A stretch of 64,000 bases of DNA from JAIRVZ01 sp031553755. Lineage in GTDB: Bacteria; Bacteroidota; Bacteroidia; Bacteroidales; Azobacteroidaceae. The translations under genes and the position numbers were made by a program. The stretch is from the NCBI GenBank assembly GCA_031553755.1, contig JAVBKZ010000003.1, positions 17,471-81,470 of the forward strand, written 5' to 3'. Position 1 is the first letter of the stretch. Every line of letters begins with the position of its first letter. The notes under the pieces were generated by a model. That model was not told the DNA's origin. It ran no database searches and saw only the letters and a list, made by a program, of their open reading frames with translations. Positions 18,986 to 29,400 of this stretch are shown in pieces.

Positions 18986-21286
18986 TTATTTGACAAACAT
19001 TTTTTCCGTTTTTACTGAATTATCGTCATAGATTTTTTTCACTATATATAAACCGGAAGCAGGGTTAGCCACTTCCCTTCCGTCTATCGTAAAGTATTGA
19101 ACTTTTAATAAATCTTTGCCGGTAACGGGAGTAATAATACGGGTAGGAGTATCTACACAATCACAATTAGCCGCGCCTACAGTATAAGTTTTATTCCATC
19201 CATCTATATAACAGTTACCATTATTTCCATAATTGGTATAGCCTGTCGTAGTCCAAATCAACGTTGCCCCTGCTGTGTAACTTATCACATCTCCGTTTGC
19301 TAAAGGAGATCCGAATGTAAGTGTGATTGTATGACTATCAACTGAAGTACGTGTTGGATTCGCGGCAACTCCATTTAATAAAAATTTATTCGCGCCCAAT
19401 GATCCTCCATTCCATGTCGCATTACCTGTTATGTCATAAGGAGCAATTTTATAGGTAAGAACCGTTTTGTCCGCACTTAAACTTATATTTAATAAAGCAG
19501 GAGTCGTTAATTGTGCTCCTCCTCCTTGTGTAATAACATAACTGCAATATTCGGAAAATTCGGCACCAGATGTCAAAGAAATTGTCGTAGGATGCTCTAA
19601 GCCGCTGCCTGTGATTACAATATTATTTCCCAAACCGGTAATCCATTCAACAGTTAATTCCGTATCTGCGATAGTACCACCCACAGGCGAAATCGTTGAG
19701 GGAGAAATAGTGTAGCCGAAAGGAGCTGTCAATGTAAGATCGGAAGAGATATTTGTACCGGAAAGAGTTATCTTTTGTGTTCCTGTAGTAGGAGTAAAAG
19801 ACAAACTATTACTTGATAAAACAATATTTGGCATTGCCAAAGTAGTGTAAGCCGGTAAAGCAAAAGCTGTGGATTCATTTCCTGCCAAATCAATAGCTAT
19901 AACAGAAAAATTATAGGTGGCGCTGCCTTGCAATCCATTAAAAAGATAAGTCGCTGTTCCGTTTTGAGTTGTTGAAGGAATAATTTTTTCATAAGAATTT
20001 GCCACATCAACTAATTTAATTTGAGTAACACCAATATTGTCTGTAGCATTTATACTAACACTTACACCCCATGCTTTATTATCTCCCGTAATATTCGCTG
20101 ATGCTATCACCGGTTTTTCCGAATCGGAACAAGATGTTCCATAAACATAATTTGTAAAAAATTGCTTCGTTCCATATCCTCCTCCAGCAGTCCACTCAAT
20201 AGTTCCATTATAACTAATCAAAGTACCTTTCGGTATAGTTATACCCGTTTTCGGACGAAAAACCTGAGGATTTGCTGTAGCCGTACTAACTTTATCAAGA
20301 ACGTTTGCACCACTGATTCCTGCAACTGTAAATCCACCAACTTGTACCCCATTACCTCGATATGTATCGCCATTAATTGTTACCCATATATCTCCATTTA
20401 CCTGAGTTTCTACTGAAAAATTAGCAGATCCTACATTCCCTGTTATAGTTGTTCCACAATATACAGAAACAGGCAAATTGGGTTGGTCTGGATTAGTTAC
20501 CGTCCAACTTACAGGTGTAGACATATCTGAATTAGCATAAGTACCTGTATTATCAGAAGCAACAACTGCTACAGAAGCATTTCCATTAAGAGGTGCAGAA
20601 ATAACTTCACCGCTACCTACAATGTTCAATGTTTTTATAACAACACTATTGATTGTTATTGTTACAACATATCCTGTTGCATTGGCTACTTCAGTAAAAG
20701 TCAAAACATTACTTGCATTGACGCTCACATTTGTTGGCACTGCAAGTTTTGTAACATATACTCCTGTACAATTTGTACCATAAGTATAATCCGGGAAAGT
20801 TATATTTGGATAAAAGTCATTTCCATTATCTGTTGTATTTTCATTGTTTGTTTTATATTCACACATCCCATTAAACTTGATAATCGTTCCTTCTGGAACC
20901 ACTTGCGTAGGAGTAAGTATTACTCTTTTTTTATCGGAACTCAACGATTTTGTAAAATAGTTTGCAAAAGTCAATCCTCCACCAAGCGAAAAACCTCCTG
21001 TTGCTAAACCATTCGATCCTCTATAACATCCATAAGGTGTAGCTGTCTCTGCATTATCAGGATGCGGAGCAATACGAATTTCGACATTTCCATTGGTAAG
21101 TGTTTCCCATGTAAAAAGCACAAATCCAGCAGTTGATGGTGCAGCAGGAACATTGGCAGTACCATTTGGTTTAAATTCCCAACCACAAACTTCAGATAAA
21201 GTTCCGGGCGCTATCGCGTTTACGTTATTACCCCAAAATAATCCCATCACCATGACCAATGCCATTAGTAAATTTTTCTGTTTCAT
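18986..21286 (-). CDS. Protein B: modular T9SS-secreted protein with three copies of the new cysteine-bounded module
   Basis: The 766-residue protein has a signal peptide (1-24) and no recognised catalytic domain. The cysteine-bounded module occurs at 31-174 (C34 to C173, core RIAPH, end YTYGTNCT), 276-387 (C277 to C386, end YVYGTSCS) and 578-708 (C581 to C708, core KIAPY). FN3-like regions lie between them (180-265 and 392-482), and an Ig-like domain at 487-575 closely resembles the one in protein A (SFTPTTGTQKITLSGTNI versus KFNPYSGVQSFTVSGVNI). The C-terminus (ASGLYIVKKIY to MFVK) is a T9SS sorting domain. Repeated binding-type modules suggest a multivalent surface glycan-binding protein; this is inference from layout and neighbours. 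Confidence 0.7.
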   Translation of the reverse strand: MKQKNLLMALVMVMGLFWGNNVNAIAPGTLSEVCGWEFKPNGTANVPAAPSTAGFVLFTWETLTNGNVEIRIAPHPDNAETATPYGCYRGSNGLATGGFSLGGGLTFANYFTKSLSSDKKRVILTPTQVVPEGTIIKFNGMCEYKTNNENTTDNGNDFYPNITFPDYTYGTNCTGVYVTKLAVPTNVSVNASNVLTFTEVANATGYVVTITINSVVIKTLNIVGSGEVISAPLNGNASVAVVASDNTGTYANSDMSTPVSWTVTNPDQPNLPVSVYCGTTITGNVGSANFSVETQVNGDIWVTINGDTYRGNGVQVGGFTVAGISGANVLDKVSTATANPQVFRPKTGITIPKGTLISYNGTIEWTAGGGYGTKQFFTNYVYGTSCSDSEKPVIASANITGDNKAWGVSVSINATDNIGVTQIKLVDVANSYEKIIPSTTQNGTATYLFNGLQGSATYNFSVIAIDLAGNESTAFALPAYTTLAMPNIVLSSNSLSFTPTTGTQKITLSGTNISSDLTLTAPFGYTISPSTISPVGGTIADTELTVEWITGLGNNIVITGSGLEHPTTISLTSGAEFSEYCSYVITQGGGAQLTTPALLNISLSADKTVLTYKIAPYDITGNATWNGGSLGANKFLLNGVAANPTRTSVDSHTITLTFGSPLANGDVISYTAGATLIWTTTGYTNYGNNGNCYIDGWNKTYTVGAANCDCVDTPTRIITPVTGKDLLKVQYFTIDGREVANPASGLYIVKKIYDDNSVKTEKMFVK

Positions 21287-21317
21287 AATTTAATAAATTA
21301 GTATGTTGTTAATTAAT

Positions 21318-21359
21318 AAAAGATAGCGGGTTGTTGGTTAAAATACACAACCCACTATC
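21318..21359 (-). terminator. Hairpin with U-tract between proteins C and B
   Basis: On the minus strand GATAGTGGGTTGT (21347-21359) pairs with ACAACCCGCTATC (21322-21334) over 13 positions, one a G-U wobble, and is followed by UUUUAUU. The wobble would be a mismatch on the other strand, so the structure belongs to the operon mRNA. It follows the stop of protein C and may terminate or attenuate transcription before protein B. Confidence 0.65.
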
Positions 21360-21370
21360 CATCGTGTTTT

Positions 21371-23791
21371 TTATTTTATAATTACTTTCAATTGAGAAGT
21401 ATTTCCGTTAATATCTTTTACATTCAATATATAAAATCCGGAATTCAATGTGATCGAATTGGTGTTTGATGTATTGATTAATTGACCATTAACAGAATAC
21501 GCGCTGATTTTCGCAATCGCGTTCTCGGATATAACATTAATTACATTACCACTTTGTTTGATTGCAATGGATTGAGCTTTCGGACTGTAAACAGAAGTTC
21601 CTATACCGGAACAAGTAGAACCATAAATATAAGGATTGATTGCCACATAAGGAGTATTTGGGTATAGATCGTGTAATGCACCTCCCAATGCTAAAGCAGT
21701 ATTGGTAGCCGCGTCCACTACTGTTTTGTATACAATATAGCCAGTTGTATATGCGATTTGACTTCCTACAGGAATTGTTGCCCCAACTGTTTTAGTTAGT
21801 TTTATTTTTTTGTTCAAATTATCTTCTTTGATCAAAGACACGGTAAAATATTTATTAGCAGTATTTGGGTCTCCGTTAACTGTAATATTTGCAGGTGTAT
21901 TGATTCCGTTTCCTCTGAATTCTGTTTGATTATCTGTACCGTTTACTAAAAAATGTGGAGCTATTGATATAATGATATTTCCGTCAACATCGGTTTGCCA
22001 TGTAAGATAAACGGCATCTTGATCACCCGCAATGCAATTTTGTCCGGCAGCAGGGTTAAACTGATAGTTGCAATATTGAGCATCTGTCGTTAAATTAACA
22101 TTGCTTGCAGTAACATTCCAAGCAATTTCAGCTACATCAGAATCGGTATAATCAATGAAATTTCCAAGCGCTTTAAGATGAATGGTATAATTTCCGACAA
22201 GGATATATTTCAAAGCGTCACCCGATTGAAAATTATCTTGTTTATATATCAAATTTACACCATCATAGACTTCCAATTGATGAGTTTTCGCATTGGCTAC
22301 CGGATTAAAAGTCAGCGTCTTTTTATCCGCGCTAAGTTGCAACCCTGTCGGAGCAGATAATTTAACAGCATCATCATTTACTGTAACTAAAGTTTGAGGA
22401 GCGCTTGCATTTCCCGACAAATCCTTTGCTGTGATTGTGAGGGTATATACTTTTCCCGGAAGAATATTGGTCAGATAATAATCTCCTGTGCGGAATGCGT
22501 TTATTGTTCCACCTTCGGCTCCTGCTATTTCATAATATACAACACCGCTGTTGTCACTTCCTTGTAAATTAATATGAATATAAGCATCTGTTACTTCAAC
22601 AAGTGTAGCGGAAGTCAATACCGGAGCTACCGCTTCCAATTCAGCGGGAGCAATCACATCCGCCATTTTGTGCATAATAGGTTTTGTATTGCCTCCTACC
22701 GTACAATTTACAATATTAACAACATATTCGTCCCAATTAATCGGTTCTTTAAATTGGAAATAACCCAATGTCATGTTCAATATCTTGTTGTTAATAGTCG
22801 CGTTATTAGTTGTTCCATAACAATACTTTCCATCAGGACTTACAGTTGGTTTCACTTCAAATTGAGTTCCTCCGGCAGGAGTAATTTTTAATGATGCTTC
22901 ACGGAAAGTTTTAGTAGGATCTTTGTATTCATAGTAATATTCCAATACAGAAGTTGTACTTTTGAATACAAAACGGATATCGGGAGTTTCTCCCGAAGTA
23001 ATGTTGTAAAAACCAGAAGTAGTAAAAGTAACTGTTTCTTCCGCGCTTTCATTTCCTGAGAAATCGACAGCTGTTACCTTGAGATTGTACGTTGTATTAG
23101 GATTCAGTCCCGATAACGATACATTGCTCAAGAAAGAAACCTGTTCTATTCCATGTGCTTCATCTTTGATATAATAGAAAAAATCATTCGCGTCGGAAGA
23201 AGCCAATGTGAAAGCTGCTGCTGTTTCGGCAATGGTACCCATTGTATAAGTTGGTTTTGCCGGAGCAGTAACATCACCCACGACAGTCGAATTCTTAGCC
23301 GTTTTATTATATGCTATAGAATTAGTCTCTCTATTTTGGAAAAAATAGATAGTTATATAAGATTGAGTAGTCCAACCTGTACCACCTTGCGACCAACCTG
23401 CAGCTCCTCCACCAATACTTTCTTTGAAATCTCCGGTTGAAGGAATTCTGTTTGCAGCGCCGGCAAAACAATATTCTTGCTTACCAGTACCCGCACTAGG
23501 AGTAGGAGCATAGTTTGTAGGGGTAGTCCAAAAACGAAGTTGAATTCCATAATTAGTATTAGAGAGATTTTGAGTACCGGTATTTTTCACCCAAACATAA
23601 GGCTTACTTCCAATTGTAACAAATTTATAATTAATCGAATAAGCATTATCGACCGCATTAGTACCTGTATTATATACTGTTAAGCCAGTTCCCACCATCG
23701 AACCATGGTCAGGAATCAAAGCCATCACATTAGAGGCAAATGAAAAACTCAGAATCATTGCCAATACAAAAAGTAAATTTTTCGTGTTCAT
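21371..23791 (-). CDS. Protein C: modular T9SS-secreted protein with the shared N-terminal module and one cysteine-bounded module
   Basis: The 806-residue protein has a signal peptide (1-24), an N-terminal module (27-165, HGSM...KFVTIGSKPYVWVKNTGT...IQLRFW) shared with protein A, an FN3-like domain (176-258) nearly parallel to that of protein A (DFFYYIKDEAHGI versus DYFYYIIDDANEI), an unassigned beta domain (265-380), FN3-like domains (388-472 and 478-560), the cysteine-bounded module (571-729, C574 to C727, core SIAPH, end YIYGSTCS), and a T9SS sorting domain (735-806). No enzyme motif is visible. Its order of domains shows that it shares ancestry with protein A. A glucan-binding surface role is inferred. 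Confidence 0.7.
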   Translation of the reverse strand: MNTKNLLFVLAMILSFSFASNVMALIPDHGSMVGTGLTVYNTGTNAVDNAYSINYKFVTIGSKPYVWVKNTGTQNLSNTNYGIQLRFWTTPTNYAPTPSAGTGKQEYCFAGAANRIPSTGDFKESIGGGAAGWSQGGTGWTTQSYITIYFFQNRETNSIAYNKTAKNSTVVGDVTAPAKPTYTMGTIAETAAAFTLASSDANDFFYYIKDEAHGIEQVSFLSNVSLSGLNPNTTYNLKVTAVDFSGNESAEETVTFTTSGFYNITSGETPDIRFVFKSTTSVLEYYYEYKDPTKTFREASLKITPAGGTQFEVKPTVSPDGKYCYGTTNNATINNKILNMTLGYFQFKEPINWDEYVVNIVNCTVGGNTKPIMHKMADVIAPAELEAVAPVLTSATLVEVTDAYIHINLQGSDNSGVVYYEIAGAEGGTINAFRTGDYYLTNILPGKVYTLTITAKDLSGNASAPQTLVTVNDDAVKLSAPTGLQLSADKKTLTFNPVANAKTHQLEVYDGVNLIYKQDNFQSGDALKYILVGNYTIHLKALGNFIDYTDSDVAEIAWNVTASNVNLTTDAQYCNYQFNPAAGQNCIAGDQDAVYLTWQTDVDGNIIISIAPHFLVNGTDNQTEFRGNGINTPANITVNGDPNTANKYFTVSLIKEDNLNKKIKLTKTVGATIPVGSQIAYTTGYIVYKTVVDAATNTALALGGALHDLYPNTPYVAINPYIYGSTCSGIGTSVYSPKAQSIAIKQSGNVINVISENAIAKISAYSVNGQLINTSNTNSITLNSGFYILNVKDINGNTSQLKVIIK

Positions 23792-23832
23792 GTTAATTTA
23801 GTTTTTATAGATTAGTAGTTACCTCTTCCTCA

Positions 23833-23852
23833 CCTCTCTCCGAAGAGAGAGG
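23833..23852 (-). other. C(UUCG)G tetraloop hairpin after the beta-helix gene
   Basis: On the minus strand CCTCTCTC and GAGAGAGG enclose a TTCG loop, giving the very stable cUUCGg tetraloop in mRNA. It lies just after the stop of the gene at 23871. No U-run follows, so a role as an mRNA-stabilising or pausing element is more likely than termination. Confidence 0.6.
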
Positions 23853-23870
23853 GAGAAAAAGATGTTTATT

Positions 23871-26378
23871 TTATTTAGCCACTTTGAAAGCTGATTTTCC
23901 AACTTTCACAATATAAATTCCTTTATTCAAATCAGATACATCAATTGTACAACCGTTTGCAGATGTATTTAATATAAGTTGACCACTGATATTAAAGATT
24001 TGTACCGACTGATTTACTTCGGGTAAGTATAATGTGTTACCTGAAATATATGCTATTGAAGCATCGATAGCCGCTTTTTCAATATTGGTAGCAAGCGGGT
24101 ATGCAAACGAATAAGATTTACCAATAAATCCATCTTTTTCAACTGCCACCTTGATTGTTTGATTAGGAATTACTGATACGGCTGCCAAATATTGCGAACT
24201 TGTGGCCGTTGGTTCTGATCCGTCTGTAGTATAACGAACTATCGCGCCGGTAGCGTCAACTCCGGTTCCCGCGTCTACAGAGGCTAAAGTTACGTTTGTA
24301 GCTGAAGCAATAGCTCCCGCTCCCGGTGTCGGATTAATAGAGAAGGAACGGAAGTCGTAGAATTTGTTAGTAGCGGCATCTCCTCCTGTTCCCGGTTTTG
24401 CGACAGAAGCATTACCCGTTATTTGCAAATCTTTAATAACAACTGTCATTGTTTTACTTCCTACATAATTTCCAAAGACATTTCCTGAAGCCATTGTAAG
24501 ATTTAATCCATTGATTGTAACTGTCATCGGTTGATTTCCTGAACCTAAAACAAATGCGTCTCCGGTTCCTAAGTTATTAAGGCTGCCTCCATTTATTTCA
24601 AATTTACCATAACCATTAGCTAGAGTCGTTGCTCCCTTATAATAAAATGAAACGCCTGCAGAACTCACTTTAAAATTGCAATTTGTAGCTGTAAATTCTT
24701 TATAATCACTAGAATTGAATTTTATAATACCTGCTGCATTAGTTGTTCCGTTCGCTTCAAATGACGCATTCGAAAGTCTTAAAATACCAGTAGTTTTACC
24801 TGTTCCCCCCGTATTAGTTTGGAAAATAACTCCATTTCCGTTTACTGTATATGACCCTCCGGTAAATTCGATTAAAGAAGAACCATTAACAAAAAACAAC
24901 CCATTGGCATTAGATGCTCCACTTACAGTTAAACTTCCTCCGAATTGATATACATGGCTTGTATTTGATGTTCCGTTTAATTCTATGTATTTTCCCCCCG
25001 TATTCAAAACAACAGGATAATTTGCTGCAGGAATCATTGAAAATGAAGTATTTTTCATCAAGACTGTATCAGATAATTCTATATTGGTTGTTCTAGGATT
25101 TCCTGTTTGAGAAGCTTCATAAGCAGCCACTAATTGGTTAAAACCAGCGACATACACAGTTGAAGAAACAGTCGTTACTTTATAATGTAATGGAATTTCA
25201 ACATCGTCAATCCAGTTACCTTTTCCTAAACGTATTTTCAAGTAAGTATCTGTAAAATTAATTCCTATAGTAGAAGAAGCACCTGCTACCTGATTACCGC
25301 TTACTGATGTTGGTGATGCAACAGGAGAATTACCAATATTATAATAAAAATAAGGGGGAGCCTCTGTGGCACTTGCACCTGTAGCTGTTACAGCCACGGT
25401 ACTTGGAGTTGGAAAAGTATAAAATCCGGGATCAGCAACTGATGGAGTAATTACAAGAGCTAAATCTCGTAAATCAAACAAACCGCCGGAAGTGCTGGAA
25501 ACATACGATTTACCTGCCGTAGCAATTATTGTTACATTTGAAGCATTTCGATTAATAACCAATGCAGTAGAAGCTCCATCGCTATTCAACGCCGTAGATG
25601 ATCCGGAAGCTGTTACTGCGGTATTGCTTCCTATCTTCATTATTGAGCTACCATTACATAACACAGCTATACCACCTAAATCATCAATTGAAATACTTGC
25701 TCCACTAATATTTGCTGTACTATTTGTTCCTACCCGTATTGTTCTAACACCTGCTTTTCCTCCTCCAGATATAGTACCACCTTCAATGGTTAGGTCCATA
25801 TAGTTATTTACATATATCGCAAATGGGTTAGCATTTACTTTGTTAGCAGCCAATCCTGCAGGAACAAAAACACTTACAATACCATCTGTAACCCAAATTC
25901 GGCCTCCTCCTGTGGAATAAATGGCTGCCGGAACAAGTAAATTTGTTGTCCTGTCAAATTCAACAGCGACACATGCTATTTCTCCTCCAATAACTTTAAT
26001 AGTAGCCCTTCCTAAAGGAGTTAATAGAGTTGCACCTCCGGTAATTTTCATATTATCGCCGACTTCCAGTATTGCATTTGTCGATGCGATATCTAAACCA
26101 GCATTGTTTCCGTTTGCAGTAATCGTAAATGTATCTGTTTGAATAGTTATAGGATTACCTGCAATAGAAGACAAAGAATATACATCGTCTTTTGCAATAT
26201 CAATTGTGATATTGTTTTTTAGAAGTATAGAACCTCCACCGGGAGTTCCTTTCAAAGTAGTCAATGCGGCATCAAACTCGGTAAAGGTGCCCACTTCCAT
26301 TTGCGCATTCATATTCATACTCCACAGCAACATTATTACTGTGACGATGCTTAATAAGTTAATTTTTTTCATGCTCAT
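23871..26378 (-). CDS. T9SS-secreted parallel beta-helix protein with chitobiase-C-like domain
   Basis: The 835-residue protein has a signal peptide (about 1-25), a long stretch rich in short Gly/Asn/Thr/Ser strand repeats (30-300 and 405-660) typical of right-handed parallel beta-helices, a CHB_HEX_C-like domain (about 685-770, VRYTTDGSEPTATSSQY) and a T9SS sorting domain (to 835, NKGIYIVKVGKSAFKVAK). Beta-helix proteins bind or cleave polysaccharides, but no catalytic residues can be assigned here. The segment 300-405 with PPYFYYNIGN looks like a separate small domain. Translation may start at the third codon (26372). It lies 44 bp after GH2 and precedes protein C, so it is likely part of the glucan-handling surface set. 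Confidence 0.65.
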   Translation of the reverse strand: MSMKKINLLSIVTVIMLLWSMNMNAQMEVGTFTEFDAALTTLKGTPGGGSILLKNNITIDIAKDDVYSLSSIAGNPITIQTDTFTITANGNNAGLDIASTNAILEVGDNMKITGGATLLTPLGRATIKVIGGEIACVAVEFDRTTNLLVPAAIYSTGGGRIWVTDGIVSVFVPAGLAANKVNANPFAIYVNNYMDLTIEGGTISGGGKAGVRTIRVGTNSTANISGASISIDDLGGIAVLCNGSSIMKIGSNTAVTASGSSTALNSDGASTALVINRNASNVTIIATAGKSYVSSTSGGLFDLRDLALVITPSVADPGFYTFPTPSTVAVTATGASATEAPPYFYYNIGNSPVASPTSVSGNQVAGASSTIGINFTDTYLKIRLGKGNWIDDVEIPLHYKVTTVSSTVYVAGFNQLVAAYEASQTGNPRTTNIELSDTVLMKNTSFSMIPAANYPVVLNTGGKYIELNGTSNTSHVYQFGGSLTVSGASNANGLFFVNGSSLIEFTGGSYTVNGNGVIFQTNTGGTGKTTGILRLSNASFEANGTTNAAGIIKFNSSDYKEFTATNCNFKVSSAGVSFYYKGATTLANGYGKFEINGGSLNNLGTGDAFVLGSGNQPMTVTINGLNLTMASGNVFGNYVGSKTMTVVIKDLQITGNASVAKPGTGGDAATNKFYDFRSFSINPTPGAGAIASATNVTLASVDAGTGVDATGAIVRYTTDGSEPTATSSQYLAAVSVIPNQTIKVAVEKDGFIGKSYSFAYPLATNIEKAAIDASIAYISGNTLYLPEVNQSVQIFNISGQLILNTSANGCTIDVSDLNKGIYIVKVGKSAFKVAK

Positions 26379-26422
26379 AAATTTTTAATAGATTAATAAA
26401 AGTTAATTGATATGTTTTTCAT

Positions 26423-29400
26423 TTATTTCAAAATGATTTGTTTGTATTGTATATATGTATGATTGCTGTATTTAATAATGTATAATCCGGATTTCAAATC
26501 TGAAAGTTCGATTCTTCCGTTGCCGGATTCAAGTATTTCTTTTTTTACCAATAATCCCGAAATTGTATAAATTTCAATATTTGCAACATCCGTATACGGA
26601 CTTCCAATCACAATATGATCGGTTGCCGGATTGGGATAAATAATCAAGTTTTTATTTTTATCTATGGTATTGACGCGATTCGGTTGATCGCCGGTTGTTA
26701 CCCTGAAATAGTCGAAAATACCTCCGATACTTACTTTCACACTGTAAGTGGTATTGTATTGAGAACCGGTTCCTAATTGTACGCGTATTTCATCGTTGTT
26801 ATTTACATACGAAGGATCTGAAGTAAATAAACTACCATTGACGGAATAAGCTGCTACTTCTGTCGCATCTGACAATGAAATTTCTGATTTGTCTTCTAAT
26901 CCGGTTACAATAAAAGGTTCGGATATCGCCATAGAAAATAAACCAAGTCCTGTTTTTGATAAAATTTGAAATTGGTCGGGAGTTGTTTTCTTAGGCGACT
27001 CAAACGCGCGAAATTCATAAATAGACGACCATCCTCCCGCAGAAATTGTTACTCTCAAATAACGCGCTTTTTTTACTTCAAAATCTACCGGAATAATTGT
27101 TCCTCCTACTGTATTTTTACTTTGATCTGTTAAAAGGAAAAATTCACTGTTATTCAAAGAGCCTTCTACTTTGAATTGAAATGCCCTTGAAGCATAAGGA
27201 ACAATTTCTATCCTTGCTACATCATACGGATTTTGTAAGTCTACCGTAAATGATTGAGGATTGGTTCCATTAGCTGCCGCCCAACGTGTAGAAGTCGCGT
27301 TTCCATCATTTATTTTTGTTATTTCATTATTAGCTTGCTCGGAAGATGCCGTAACCGATTTATTTAATGCCAAATTAGGCAAAGTAGACGCGGGTGGTTC
27401 TTTTTTGGTAGTTATTGTGAACATCTCCTGTACTCCATCAATTTCAAAAGTTACAAAACGAACTGTTTGATATTGTGTATCGGATTTCATTTTCACTCTT
27501 ATTTGGTCACCATTCGCGATAGAAAATTCCGTAGTAACAAACGCGCCTCCATTAATGGAATAAGACGCTGTGGCAGACGCGCTTTGATTGACTATTTTAA
27601 TTGTTTTGGAAGTTTCCAATCCCATCACAGTGGTAATAGCCGAAGTGATTTCGGTATTTAATTCCGCGTTGGCTACATTTTGAAACCTGAATTCAGGAAT
27701 AATAGGAGCTTCTCCTGTTTTAATCGTATAATTTTGAGGCATTTGCGCAGTCAACCCATTTTCCAAATTAAATGATTTAGACGTAATAGTTGATGACGCG
27801 GAAGTTAATCCTTTGGAAGTTATACTTAGAGTAAAATCGCCTGCTGTTCTTGTAGCACGCACAAAAACACGGTTGATACCACATTCTGTTAAAAGCGTAT
27901 CTTTAAAGATACTGTATTGTATGCCACTGTTATAACCTCCTAAATAAATTCCTTCTCCTGAATAGGTAAAATCAACCCTACGTTCATCGGTTGGAACCCT
28001 GACACCATTATCATCGGTTACTTCCACATCAAACATAGCAACGTCTGAACCATCGGCGATAAAACCGTCAGGTCCAAGAACAGGAGTCAATCTCAATTTC
28101 GTGGGAGTTCCTGCCGAAACGATTTCTTTTGTCTTTACCGCTACTCCGTTTTTATATCCTGTAGCTACTACTTTTCCTTGTACCCAGGTTACATCGGGAA
28201 ACGAAAATTCGAATTGATAAGCTCGTGTACCTTTACCATAATTTTTCACCAACGAACCTTGTGTATTGTAAACTGCAAGAGCCACTTCGTCCATATTAGA
28301 AACCACATACATTGTTTTCTTTGTTCCAACAGGATATGACCAATGTCCTACAATATGCAATTCAGAAGTGTCGCTTTGAGCAGCTTTCAATGCATAAAAA
28401 GACTGTTTAGGCAAACGCGCCGCATCCAAAGATCCGGTAACTCTCGCTAATTCGGTCTTTTCCATTCTCCCATGACTGATTCCGTCTGCAAAAATAATTT
28501 TAGCTCCTCCTACCATGATTTCTTTCAAACCTTGTCCTCCCCTTCTCGACCAACGGTCGTAATATTTTCTGACGTTATTCATCGCCAAATCTTCGGAACT
28601 ATTTAACCTGAAATCATTTTCTGGATATTCTACAATAGTATAATTATCGCTTGGATAGGCTATATTTTTATATCCGAAGTTTGGTGGAGAATATTTATCC
28701 CAAACACGGCGCGGAGATTCGGCTCTCGCGTATTCAGCGTCCCAAATGGGAATGGCAGAAGAACCTCCTACTCCATCCATTGTAGATCCATATTCTGCAA
28801 TACCAAGCAAGTCGGTAGCAGTAGAACGAGTTCCGCTGAAACGTCCTCCGTGAGGATCCCATTGTTTGCGGACATTCAACATATCTTGCATATGTTCGGG
28901 GACTATGTGTTGATTTCCTCCTTCCCAAAACACTACGGAAGGATTATTTCTGAAATAGATTGTTACGTCTCGCATTAATTCTACCCGTTGTTCCCACTGG
29001 CGACCTTCGTTATCTCCTTCCGCGTCTCCGGCAGGGCACGCGTAAATTACACCGAATTTATCGGCTGCTTCTACATCGCGTTGTCTTGGGGCAACATGCA
29101 TCGGACGAATAAAATTTCCGTTACTTTCTTTTATCAACAGAAAATCATATTCTCCCATCCAATCCGGAACCATTCCTACGTTTACCCATTCCATCGTAGT
29201 ACGAGGAGCATATCCGTCTAAATAGAGAAAACGTCCGTTGATAGTTAAACCTTGAGCTGCATTAAATTCGACTTTCCTTACGCCTAATGGTATTTCACAA
29301 ACATCTATAACATTATTATCTACCGCTAATTGTGAATATACTTTGTATAAATTAGGATAGTCGGGAGACCAGAATTTGACACCTGACAATTGTACAGCAG

